A stretch of DNA of 64,000 nt. Origin: Spirosoma sp. GTDB lineage: Bacteria; Bacteroidota; Bacteroidia; Cytophagales; Spirosomataceae. Made by a program: the position numbers and the translations under genes. The DNA is taken from NCBI RefSeq assembly GCF_026391055.1, contig NZ_JAPLET010000022.1:186001-250000 (forward strand). The letters run 5' to 3'. Below the pieces are notes generated by a model. It was not told the DNA's origin, made no database searches, and saw only the letters and a program-made list of their open reading frames with translations. Shown one piece after another: positions 51,667 through 59,551 of this stretch (the stretch's first letter is position 1; every line of letters begins with the position of its first letter).

Positions 51667-53346
51667 CTATTGTTTTACCAGCTTTACTGTCCGTTTCTTA
51701 TCGCCCGCAACCAGGGTCATAAAGTACATACCTGCCGATAAATTCAGGTAGGGTAATGTAAAGGCGGCCAGCCCGGCTGAGGTATACCGGCTCTGCCAGA
51801 TCACTCGTCCGGCGGCATTGGTTAATGTAGCGTCGAGTGGGACGTTGGCTTCGATTTCGCCCCATCGAACGCCCAGCGGTTGCACATCACTGAACGGATT
51901 AGGGAAAACAAGCAGCTGCCCATAGGTGTCGGCGAGTACAGATGCCCGCTCAAAATTTGGGATGCCGTACCCCAACTGGGCGTCGGGACTCCCAAACTGA
52001 TTCCCCGACTGGCGAAGTGCATCGGTTACCTGAGCGGCCGTAAGCCGGGGATGAGCTTGCCAGAAACCGGCCGCCAGACCGGCAACGAGCGGAGTGGCAA
52101 ACGAGGTGCCGTTCCCCGAAACGATCTGTCCACCCGGACTGCCTACAATGGTTCCCTGTCCACGAGCTGCCAGATCGGGTTTGATTCGCCCATCGGCCGA
52201 CGGACCGAACGAACTGAACGAGGCCCGCACACCAGCTTGGGTAACGGCCCCAATTGCCAGGACAGATACCGCGTCGGAAGGAGCAGATAAGTAGCGCCAG
52301 GCGTTGCTTCCTTCGTTGCCGGCGGCTACAACCACAACCATACCTGTTTCGGCAGCAATTTGAGCCCCGCGGGTCGACAGGGCTGTTTTACCATCCAGAT
52401 TCTGGTAAGTGTAACTGGTCGACGGATCATCGAACTGGGTGTATCCCAGCGACGAACTGATAACATCCACCCCGACACTATCGGCGTACTCGGCTCCCAA
52501 CACCCAGTTTGCTTCTTCGATTTGCTTTTCGCTGGCTGCATCTTCGGTACGAATCAACACAAACGAGGCTTTGTAGGCGGTGCCATACAACTGCCGGTCG
52601 GCGGTGGCAGCAATGGCTGACAAACAGGAAAGGCCATGCGAATCATCCTCGTACACACTCGTTTCTTTTTTGACAAAGTCGTAGGTTGCCACAATGCGTT
52701 TGTCATCGAAGAGCGGTTTTAGAAAGCTCACTTTATCGCCATTCAGGAAGCCCGCGTCCAGCACACCAATCAGCATCCCTTCACCATGATACCCCTGCTG
52801 GTGCATGATGTCGGCTCCCAACTGGGTTATCTGCGTTTGTGAATTGCCATAATCCAGTGGCGCGTCTGCTAGCATGTTAATAGTGCTGACTTTTTTCGGG
52901 GCCGACACCTGATTCGCTGCACTGACTCGCGCATTGGCAAGCGACCGGCCAAATTCAAGTCCTTTTACAATGGAGAGTCTCTGGACGCTGGCTATCGTAG
53001 CGTCGGTGGCCTCAACCAGAGCCGCATTGAGCCAGCGAGAGGTAAACCAGACTTTAGCCCCCGCCTGCTGAAGTTGTAAAACATAAGCCGGATTAACGGG
53101 CAGGTCGCGTTCCAGAACGCCAATATTCTGCTTTTGCCGACGCAGGATAGACCGTTGTGACAGAAATTGCTCCGGACGGCTTATACTGTAGGGCGAGTTC
53201 GCTTTGTCGCGCAGGAGAACCAAAAATTTACGGGTCGACTGCCCAAAACCCGTTAGCTGGCAGAACAGGAGCACGACGACAAGACATCTTGTCTTATTCC
53301 TTCCCGTATGTTTGAATGCGATAGATTTGCCGAATGCCATACTCAA
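51667..53346 (-). CDS. Secreted S8 subtilase-type serine protease with T9SS sorting domain
   Basis: A 559-residue protein. Signal peptide around residues 18-36 (CLVVVLLFCQLTGFGQ), an N-terminal propeptide region, and the catalytic domain: Asp in IGVLDAGFLNG, His in DDSHGLSCLS, oxyanion Asn in AAGNEGSNAW and Ser in GNGTSFATPLVAG. The C-terminus (LLVFPNPFSDV and AGMYFMTLVAGDKKRTVKLVKQ) is a type A T9SS sorting domain, so the enzyme is expected outside the cell. Its start overlaps the stop of the lipoprotein gene by about 53 bp, which suggests coupling. Confidence 0.93.
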   Translation of the reverse strand: MSMAFGKSIAFKHTGRNKTRCLVVVLLFCQLTGFGQSTRKFLVLLRDKANSPYSISRPEQFLSQRSILRRQKQNIGVLERDLPVNPAYVLQLQQAGAKVWFTSRWLNAALVEATDATIASVQRLSIVKGLEFGRSLANARVSAANQVSAPKKVSTINMLADAPLDYGNSQTQITQLGADIMHQQGYHGEGMLIGVLDAGFLNGDKVSFLKPLFDDKRIVATYDFVKKETSVYEDDSHGLSCLSAIAATADRQLYGTAYKASFVLIRTEDAASEKQIEEANWVLGAEYADSVGVDVISSSLGYTQFDDPSTSYTYQNLDGKTALSTRGAQIAAETGMVVVVAAGNEGSNAWRYLSAPSDAVSVLAIGAVTQAGVRASFSSFGPSADGRIKPDLAARGQGTIVGSPGGQIVSGNGTSFATPLVAGLAAGFWQAHPRLTAAQVTDALRQSGNQFGSPDAQLGYGIPNFERASVLADTYGQLLVFPNPFSDVQPLGVRWGEIEANVPLDATLTNAAGRVIWQSRYTSAGLAAFTLPYLNLSAGMYFMTLVAGDKKRTVKLVKQ

Positions 53347-53986
53347 TCTGGTTTTTTCCTAAACAAGCCGGAGTGTCCGTGCAGAATTGGAGATACGTAC
53401 GTTCTTTATAGATCATCCCGATTTGATGAGCGTAGATGTCAACGCGTTTGGCCTGCCCGATAAGGGTTGAATCATTCGACGCAATGACCGTGACGGTTTC
53501 CCCAAATTCTTTACCCGATACGCTGAAATGCTGCCCGACGTTGCGTGCCTCGTACTCCTCAGATTGCCATAAATTATACCGGTTGCCATTCCAGCGTAGC
53601 CCATTGCTGACCGGATACAGAAGATTAACAAAATCCCGACCATTTTCGGTACGAATCACTTCGCTATTGACCAACCGGACCGACCAGACTGAGTCTGTCT
53701 GCCATGACTGACCGTTGCTAGTTTGCCGATAGCGCAGGAGACGATACGCCCTGTGGCCGCTGACGTCGGTGTAGGCCGGGCCAACGGTCTCTTTAAGTTG
53801 GTACGAGTGCTGAAGAGGCAGGCTATTTCGTACATACTGCGTTTCCTGCACGTCGTAGATACGATAACGACCGGCTTCCAGCGGCATGAAGTCGTATTCG
53901 GGTATACCAGGCGCATCCGTTCCAGGTCGGCATCCGCCGATGGCAATCCACAGGACCAACAAAAGAATATATAACCGACTGGACAT
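53294..53986 (-). CDS. Lipoprotein of unknown function upstream of the subtilase
   Basis: A 230-residue protein with lipoprotein signal YILLLVLWIAIGGC (Cys about 19). The mature part is beta-rich (RYRIYDVQETQYV, HRAYRLLRYRQTS, RYNLWQSEEYEARN) and resembles a calycin- or barrel-like fold. Two Cys near the end (QFCTDTPACLG) may form a disulfide. The frame is open further upstream (to 54106), but ATG at 53986 places the lipobox correctly. It overlaps the subtilase start, so the two are probably translated together. Confidence 0.78.
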   Translation of the reverse strand: MSSRLYILLLVLWIAIGGCRPGTDAPGIPEYDFMPLEAGRYRIYDVQETQYVRNSLPLQHSYQLKETVGPAYTDVSGHRAYRLLRYRQTSNGQSWQTDSVWSVRLVNSEVIRTENGRDFVNLLYPVSNGLRWNGNRYNLWQSEEYEARNVGQHFSVSGKEFGETVTVIASNDSTLIGQAKRVDIYAHQIGMIYKERTYLQFCTDTPACLGKNQIEYGIRQIYRIQTYGKE

Positions 53987-54074
53987 ACGGGAACAAAGGA
54001 TACACCAAGGTAGCGATGTTGCCCTTTTGATCAAATCGTCGTATAAATAAACCCTTCTGCCGAAGAGGCTGACG

Positions 54075-54578
54075 TTAGAAAATTCGTTTCCAGGCCAAGC
54101 GGACAATCAGCAGTAACGCGACAAAACCCACCAGTATATAGGTGAACGGCACGTAGGTGATTGCGTAAATGCGGGTACGGTCAATGAGCCAGAGAAGCGC
54201 AATAAGTGCCGTAATCATCGTCAGAAAGTTAGACAACTTTCCGAAAGCCGGTATGTAATTGAAAGGCAGTTTCCGTTTAATGAGCATCAGGGTAGCCACC
54301 ATCGTTAACATAGGTAGCACCTGTAACGCCAAGTTCATATCCCAGATACTCTGGCGCTCGAACAAAAAGAGGTAAACATTCAGGGTGAAGGCAAACATGC
54401 CCGGAATACAGGCTATGTAGGCCAGTACGGCGTAAACATACCGCCATTTCCAGATTTCTTCTGCAGTATCGCCCGACCACAGATTAACTAAAAAAGCTCC
54501 TGTAGGAATGGCCATCAGGAGCAAAAACAGTAGTATTGGCTGGCCGGATAAGGTCTCGAATACATCTCGAAGCGTCAT
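54075..54578 (-). CDS. Five-helix membrane protein of unknown function
   Basis: A 167-residue protein with about five membrane helices (PILLFLLLMAIPTGAFLV, WRYVYAVLAYIACIPGMFA, LNVYLFLFERQ, LTMITALIALLWLID, FTYILVGFVALLLIVRLAW) and little loop sequence. No family is recognised. It is downstream of the Ppx-like gene on the same strand with a 149-bp gap that contains a hairpin, so it could be a later part of that unit or a separate one. Confidence 0.75.
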   Translation of the reverse strand: MTLRDVFETLSGQPILLFLLLMAIPTGAFLVNLWSGDTAEEIWKWRYVYAVLAYIACIPGMFAFTLNVYLFLFERQSIWDMNLALQVLPMLTMVATLMLIKRKLPFNYIPAFGKLSNFLTMITALIALLWLIDRTRIYAITYVPFTYILVGFVALLLIVRLAWKRIF

Positions 54579-54606
54579 GGCGATAGGGAGTCTAAGCAGT
54601 AAATAG

Positions 54607-54693
54607 TAAGGTGTACGTAATCAAGTGATCGTGCTTACATACCTCAAAGTTAGGCATTATAGGCGCTAATCTGACTTGTTAACGTACACCTTA
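54607..54693. repeat. 12-bp inverted repeat between the Ppx-like gene and the five-helix gene
   Basis: TAAGGTGTACGT/ACGTACACCTTA arms (54607-54618, 54682-54693) with a 63-nt loop containing further pairing (TCAAG/CTTG). Confidence 0.5.
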
Positions 54694-54727
54694 GTATTAT
54701 CTTACCGAATTACCCGGACGCTTGACC

Positions 54728-55774
54728 TTATTTTATTGTCAGTAAATAACCGATTGTGAAGTTGGCATCCCAGTCGAAAACGAACTGATTACAGCCGGTT
54801 GCTTCGGCAATGGATCGATAAATATTGAGTCCCGCTTTAGACTTGGCATTCTCCAGTTTGTAAGCAGAAGGGGCGTCCAGAACCGTATAACGCTCTTTAT
54901 CTTTTCGGACAGCCTTGGCCAGTTCAAAGGGTACTCCGCCAATAATGAAGCAGGTCTTGCGATGATCGGTTGGTACTTGCTTGGCTTTGGCTTTTACTTC
55001 CGTGGTAACGGTTTCGTCGCTGGTGTTATTCTGGAAATACTTCGCCCCGTATGTTTCTACGGCTTTAGTAGAACCTCCTTCTTTCCAGGATATCTTGGTA
55101 TTCCCCGAACCTATATCAACCACAAATGAATTATTGTAAAATTCGGTGGGGAGTACGGCTCTAAGCCCCAAAGACCCTTCCTGCTCCGGGGTAACGATGT
55201 TCACCACGTAGTTCAATGACTTCAAAACTTTAATGATTTTTGGGGTTCCCTCAGCTTTTACGGCTCCCGAACTAACCACAAACTGAATGTCGCGGCCACC
55301 TACACCAAAATCCAGCATTTTGCCGATATAGCTTTTCAGACCCGTCCGGATATCCTCATCGGTAGCCATGTTTTCCATAACGAGGCTGTTGTTGAACTCG
55401 GCTTTTTCGAGTTTCCAGCGCTTCTGGTCGTCGATCCGGACTATGAAGGAGTTGAATCCACTGGCGCCTAACTCAACGACGCCTTTAAGCTTCCCGTTTT
55501 GCGGTTCAGGAGCCGTGTAGGAAAACGACTGGCGGGGCTGATCGGTAGCCTCACTCTCCGACGAAGCTGAAGAAGAGGCACTCGACTCTTCGACTGCAGC
55601 CTCGGCTGTTTTGTCGTCGGCACGGGGCATCGTTTCCGATTCAGTATATTCCTTGTCTTTGGGCGCAAGTTTGCGCAGGGCGTCATTACCGCCAAAGTAG
55701 CGGAATGCGAAGAAAACACCAGCCAGAATCAGGGCCGTAATGAGCAGCCGACCGGCTACGGTTAAGCGTTGCAT
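54728..55774 (-). CDS. Membrane-anchored Ppx/GppA-like actin-fold (ASKHA) protein
   Basis: A 348-residue protein. One N-terminal membrane helix (about 8-25) is followed by a long acidic, Ser-rich linker (about 40-85) and a globular domain with the actin-fold pattern of exopolyphosphatases: VELGASGFNSFIVRID (100-115, phosphate-1), VVSSGAVKAEG (166-176), EQEGSLGLRAV (197-207, where Ppx has its catalytic-Glu motif), VVDIGSGNTKISW (218-230, phosphate-2) and FIIGGVP (276-282, adenosine-like). It is therefore a Ppx/GppA or related sugar-kinase-like member. The active site is partly altered, so hydrolysis is unsure. It is the last gene of an unrecognised operon. Confidence 0.75.
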   Translation of the reverse strand: MQRLTVAGRLLITALILAGVFFAFRYFGGNDALRKLAPKDKEYTESETMPRADDKTAEAAVEESSASSSASSESEATDQPRQSFSYTAPEPQNGKLKGVVELGASGFNSFIVRIDDQKRWKLEKAEFNNSLVMENMATDEDIRTGLKSYIGKMLDFGVGGRDIQFVVSSGAVKAEGTPKIIKVLKSLNYVVNIVTPEQEGSLGLRAVLPTEFYNNSFVVDIGSGNTKISWKEGGSTKAVETYGAKYFQNNTSDETVTTEVKAKAKQVPTDHRKTCFIIGGVPFELAKAVRKDKERYTVLDAPSAYKLENAKSKAGLNIYRSIAEATGCNQFVFDWDANFTIGYLLTIK

Positions 55775-55789
55775 AGGAAATTAATTTTG

Positions 55790-55853
55790 AATGAGTGATT
55801 GAGCGAATGGTTGAATTAAAGCGAATGAGTGGCTATTCGCTCAATCACTCATT
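55790..55853. repeat. Intra-operon palindrome between the PspA-like and Ppx-like genes
   Basis: AATGAGTGATTGAGCGAAT/ATTCGCTCAATCACTCATT arms (55790-55808, 55835-55853) are perfect over 19 bp. It fills the 99-bp gap and may process or attenuate the operon RNA. Confidence 0.65.
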
Positions 55854-55873
55854 CGCTCATTAAAAATGTACGG

Positions 55874-56887
55874 TTAGTCAAGCAGGTTTTTATACCCGGC
55901 GTCCTTCTGCGGAGCGGGACCGAGGTTGATGGGCTGTGCCGGAGCGTCTAGCTGTACCATCTTGAACTCGCCCTTGTTATAGGCTTCTAGTAAAGCCTCG
56001 CCTTTGTCGGACAGAATACCGTTCTGAATATCGACACCGTTGATGAAGTCCATCGAAAGGTCCATCGCGCGCTTCATTTCGCCGAGTTTCATGCTCATGT
56101 CGTCCTGAATGTATTCCATCGACTGATCGAAGTAAAACTTCTTGTCGGGATCTCCTTTAAAGATGCTGACCGCCGTTTTCAGCGCGTTCGAGCTATCTTT
56201 AACGATCTGGTACTCGGTTTCCTTAAGCCGGACTTTAATTTCGGTTTCCTTAATAATGTAGTCGGCACTTTGGTTGACCTTCTCCATAAAAGCCAGCACA
56301 TTTTTCATGTTGCGCTGGAGGGGCAGCAGTTTTTCGTTCATCTCCTGCAAGCCAGCGCCTTCGATCGTTGCCAGTTGGGCCGTTTCGCGCATACCGGGTT
56401 TGTCGATCAGTGAGTTGGCTTTGTTGGCTTCAGCGAACTTCTGCTTGATAGCTTCGTTGTTCTCGTTGATCTTTTTGTTCAGCTTTACCAACTGCCCGGC
56501 CAGAATATTGATCTGTCCCTGCATTTTTTCCCGCTTGTCTTTCAAATCTTGGATATAGATTTTCATGATCGCAATCGGGTTCAACTGAATAACCGTGCCC
56601 GTAACACTCCGCATCAGCGATTTGAACAGGAAAAATATCGCCGTCCGAACATCTTTGCTCGTGAATAGGAAAATCAGAACCCCGAGAGCACCCAGCAGGA
56701 GGGAGAGTTCGAGAATGTTTGACGTTACACGAATCAGAAATTCAATGATTCGGTTGAAATAGACCAGGCCGAGTCCGGCCATACCGGCCAGCACAATCAT
56801 GCCCAGAACACCTTCGGGGCGGCTCCAGAACGAACGCTTTTCTGCGTCTGCATTGCCGCCAAGTTGAGAAAAATCAGGAGTTGCCAT
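55874..56887 (-). CDS. Double-spanning PspA-like coiled-coil membrane protein
   Basis: A 337-residue protein. Two membrane helices lie at about 27-45 and 56-76. Then comes an amphipathic region and long coiled coils (about 105-180, 185-290): NPIAIMKIYIQDLKDKREKM, QINILAGQLVKLNKKINENN and onwards. The pattern of a helix, then a long antiparallel coiled-coil hairpin, is like the PspA/Vipp1 (ESCRT-III-like) fold but preceded by membrane anchors. I infer a membrane-remodelling or scaffold role; no sequence proof. It is the middle gene of the operon with the Ppx-like protein. Confidence 0.75.
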   Translation of the reverse strand: MATPDFSQLGGNADAEKRSFWSRPEGVLGMIVLAGMAGLGLVYFNRIIEFLIRVTSNILELSLLLGALGVLIFLFTSKDVRTAIFFLFKSLMRSVTGTVIQLNPIAIMKIYIQDLKDKREKMQGQINILAGQLVKLNKKINENNEAIKQKFAEANKANSLIDKPGMRETAQLATIEGAGLQEMNEKLLPLQRNMKNVLAFMEKVNQSADYIIKETEIKVRLKETEYQIVKDSSNALKTAVSIFKGDPDKKFYFDQSMEYIQDDMSMKLGEMKRAMDLSMDFINGVDIQNGILSDKGEALLEAYNKGEFKMVQLDAPAQPINLGPAPQKDAGYKNLLD

Positions 56888-56996
56888 CTAAGGATTTACA
56901 ATTTTTGAGATAGAGTTCAGGCTTGCAAAATGGGTGAGAGCGTAGTCGTTATTGACTCTAATAAAGTACCGCGCAACGTCAGTTGTATTTCGCAAA

Positions 56997-57713
56997 TCAT
57001 TTCAGATACTGTGCCATTTTGGCGATATCGTCTTTAATCTGGTTTAGAAAGTGCGCGAAGGTCGACTCATAATTTTGCCGATTTTGAGTGATTTTGGCAC
57101 TTTGTTCCGAGATCTCGCCTGTAATTGCCGTCAGGCGGTTGGTGTTGGCGTCGATCTGTTTCTGAATCTCAACCAACTGTTTTTCCAGAGCATTGTTTTC
57201 TGTTTGCAAGCGCTTCTCTTCATTTTGCAATCCGCCTACGCGTTCGGCCAACGCTGTTTCAACACTCTTGCTGAACCCCTCGCGGTCTTTGTTAAGGGCC
57301 GAAATGTAGCCATTCGCCGTGTTATTCAGTACGCTTGGGTCGCTACTTCCTCCGAGCGCCTTAAAACTCGCCCAGGCCGCCTGAAACTGTTTGTCTTCAG
57401 ACAAGCCAAGGTTGCTCAGGCTCCGCAGGGTTTCCCGAAACTCAAAATAATCCGGACCCGGCGGGTTATTTTGTGCCAGTACATTGGCAAAGTGCTCGGC
57501 AAATTTCGAGTCTACCGCACCGGTCGCACCGGCGGGGGTACTATCCGCTGAAGGTGCCGAGGGTATTGCGGGCGAACCCGTAACGGGGGGCGAAGGCCGC
57601 GGAGCAGCTGGCGCCGGTGCCGGTGATGTACCCGTAGCAATAGCGGGCTCTTCTCCTTCTTTGACGAAGAAACTCAGAATTTTGCGACCAAGTGATTTAT
57701 CAGGTTCTGCCAT
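56997..57713 (-). CDS. Soluble coiled-coil protein with Pro/Ala-rich linker
   Basis: A 238-residue protein with no membrane segment. Residues 1-20 are basic and amphipathic (SLGRKILSFFVKEGEEP), 25-65 are a Pro/Ala-rich linker, 68-145 are a helical domain (KFAEHFANVLAQNNPPGPDYF, LSEDKQFQAAWASFKALGG) and 150-230 are predicted coiled coil (VGGLQNEEKRLQTENNALEK). It is the first gene of the operon, 109 bp before the PspA-like gene. It could bind the membrane protein's coiled coil. No known family is seen. Confidence 0.75.
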   Translation of the reverse strand: MAEPDKSLGRKILSFFVKEGEEPAIATGTSPAPAPAAPRPSPPVTGSPAIPSAPSADSTPAGATGAVDSKFAEHFANVLAQNNPPGPDYFEFRETLRSLSNLGLSEDKQFQAAWASFKALGGSSDPSVLNNTANGYISALNKDREGFSKSVETALAERVGGLQNEEKRLQTENNALEKQLVEIQKQIDANTNRLTAITGEISEQSAKITQNRQNYESTFAHFLNQIKDDIAKMAQYLK

Positions 57714-57953
57714 AGGGGTCTATTGTTTCGGGGTCACCCGGTAGCGGGATGCCCGTTCGTTGAAAGACTGAACAATGTTACGAGGTTCCAGCCATTCCTA
57801 CAATATCACATTTGGCCGAACGGTTGCCGGACTTGACAAAATGCTACAGGGCATGACGGCTTATTGTCCGCATCGGTCGGCAGGGGATCATGCCGTTCAT
57901 TTCATCCTGGCTGTTCCTTAAGCAGGACCGCAATCCCTGATATCAGCTACTGC

Positions 57954-58631
57954 TTACTCCCGGAGCCACTTCTCCATCCGTTCCCTGAATGTGGCTACTT
58001 TGGGTTCCGAAACGAGGTGGATGTACATGTTGTATGGGTTATGTCGGTAATAATCCTGGTGATACGTCTCGGCAGGGTAGAAGGCCGCAAAAGGCATGAC
58101 CTGCGTAACAACCCGGCCCTGATGGTGCCCAGACGCGTTTTCTCGCTGGATAGCCGCACTGATACGAGCTTTTTCCTGGGGTGTGCGATAGAAAACAGCC
58201 GACCGATAATGCCTGCCTATATCAGGCCCCTGCCGATTGAGCTGGGTAGCGTCATGACCGGCAAAAAAAGCATCCAGTAGAACGTCGTACGGAATAACGG
58301 CAGGGTTATAGTAAACCTGAACGGCTTCGGCATGACCGGTCTGGTCGGTGCCAACCTGCTCGTAAGTGGGGAAGGCAAGGTCACCACCGGTATAGCCCGA
58401 AACAACGGCCCGAACCCCTTTCAAAACCCGCATTTCCTCCTGAACGGCCCAGAAACAACCACCGGCAAATGTGGCTACGGATTCACCTGGTTGCAGGGCA
58501 GGAAGCTTTGCCGGACTGACGTCAATAACGGTGCTGGCTTTCGACGCATCCGTTCGCTGTCGGCAGCCGGTAAAAGAAAGTGTACCGACAATCAGCCATC
58601 CGGCCAGTAGCAGAAACGTTTTTCGAGTCAT
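57954..58631 (-). CDS. msrA: Peptide methionine sulfoxide reductase MsrA, lipoprotein form
   Basis: A 225-residue protein with a lipoprotein signal (LLLAGWLIVGTLSFTGC, Cys about 21) and a complete MsrA domain. FAGGCFWAVQEEMRVLKGV holds the catalytic Cys, SGYTGG follows, and GHAEAVQVYYNP is the conserved Glu region. After the domain no further Cys is seen, so the resolving cysteine may be supplied otherwise. It repairs oxidised Met in envelope proteins. ATG at 58631 is chosen since it sets the lipobox; the frame is open to 58685. Confidence 0.92.
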   Translation of the reverse strand: MTRKTFLLLAGWLIVGTLSFTGCRQRTDASKASTVIDVSPAKLPALQPGESVATFAGGCFWAVQEEMRVLKGVRAVVSGYTGGDLAFPTYEQVGTDQTGHAEAVQVYYNPAVIPYDVLLDAFFAGHDATQLNRQGPDIGRHYRSAVFYRTPQEKARISAAIQRENASGHHQGRVVTQVMPFAAFYPAETYHQDYYRHNPYNMYIHLVSEPKVATFRERMEKWLRE

Positions 58632-58786
58632 ATCCGGGAAACAATATATAGATAGTGAACAATTGAAACCGGTAGTCGATTCCACGGCCGGTGTGTATTC
58701 CTGAACTGATCGAAATAAAGCTGTATCGTTTCGTGGAATGGGTGAAGTCGGGTAAACAGGTGCGTTCTTGATTGAGCCACTGTGTT

Positions 58787-58794
58787 TATCTTTG
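58787..58794 (+). promoter_or_regulatory. Putative -7 box of the miaE gene
   Basis: TATCTTTG fits TAnnTTTG, with TTG at 58768-58770 (16-bp spacing). The start at 58839 gives a leader of about 37 bases. Confidence 0.6.
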
Positions 58795-58838
58795 TATGTA
58801 TTGACCCCGTATCCATCACTGACAAATCCTTACGCCTT

Positions 58839-59435
58839 ATGTCGCTTACGACCTTAGGTCTCGAACTCCCCACCGACCCCCGCTGGGTTGATATTGCCGG
58901 CATGAATATCGGCGAAATCCTGATCGACCATGCCTGGTGTGAGCAAAAAGCCGCGTCGTCGTGCATATCGCTCATTGTTATGTATACGGATAAAGTTGAA
59001 CTGGTGGACGTACTGACGCCCATCGTTGCCGAAGAGTGGGGCCATTTTCAGCGGGTATTGAAAGAACTGCGCAAACGGAATATCCGACTGGGAAGGCAAC
59101 GTAAGGACGAATACGTGAATGAACTACGGTCGCGTCTGCGCCGATCCATTGGCGATCAGCATGAGCAGATGATGGATAACCTGCTCATCAACGCCCTGAT
59201 CGAAGCCCGGAGCTGCGAACGCTTTAAGCTCCTCTCGGAACATATTGCAGACGTAAGCCTGCGGAAGTTTTACCGTGAACTCATGATTTCGGAAGCTGGG
59301 CATTACCGGACATTCATTGAACTCGCCGAAACCTATCTGCCCGCCAGCCGCGTTCGCGAACGCTGGAAAGAGTTTCTGGCCGTAGAGGCCGATATAATGG
59401 CCACTATGGACGTTCGGGCTGACCGAATGCATTGA
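58839..59435 (+). CDS. miaE: tRNA hydroxylase MiaE
   Basis: A 198-residue ferritin-like diiron enzyme. The metal ligands fall in a four-helix pattern: DHAWCEQKAASSC, VAEEWGHFQRVL, ALIEARSCERFKLL and ISEAGHYRTFIELA. It hydroxylates the ms2i6A modification at position 37 of tRNA. Its substrate depends on MiaA and MiaB, which are not in the window. The frame is open to 58782, but that codon lies before the promoter box, so ATG at 58839 is used. Confidence 0.93.
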   Translation: MSLTTLGLELPTDPRWVDIAGMNIGEILIDHAWCEQKAASSCISLIVMYTDKVELVDVLTPIVAEEWGHFQRVLKELRKRNIRLGRQRKDEYVNELRSRLRRSIGDQHEQMMDNLLINALIEARSCERFKLLSEHIADVSLRKFYRELMISEAGHYRTFIELAETYLPASRVRERWKEFLAVEADIMATMDVRADRMH

Positions 59436-59437
59436 TT

Positions 59438-59493
59438 GTCAATTCTGGCGAAACAGATTGACGAATTTATCAATCTGTTTCGCCAGAATTGAC
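59438..59493. terminator. 23-bp hairpin after miaE
   Basis: Arms 59438-59460 and 59471-59493 are perfectly complementary with a 10-nt loop. Confidence 0.85.
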
Positions 59494-59551
59494 TGGCGAG
59501 TGGGTTATCTTTACTGTTCGGCTGAAAACGAATCCGACTCACCGACCACTA

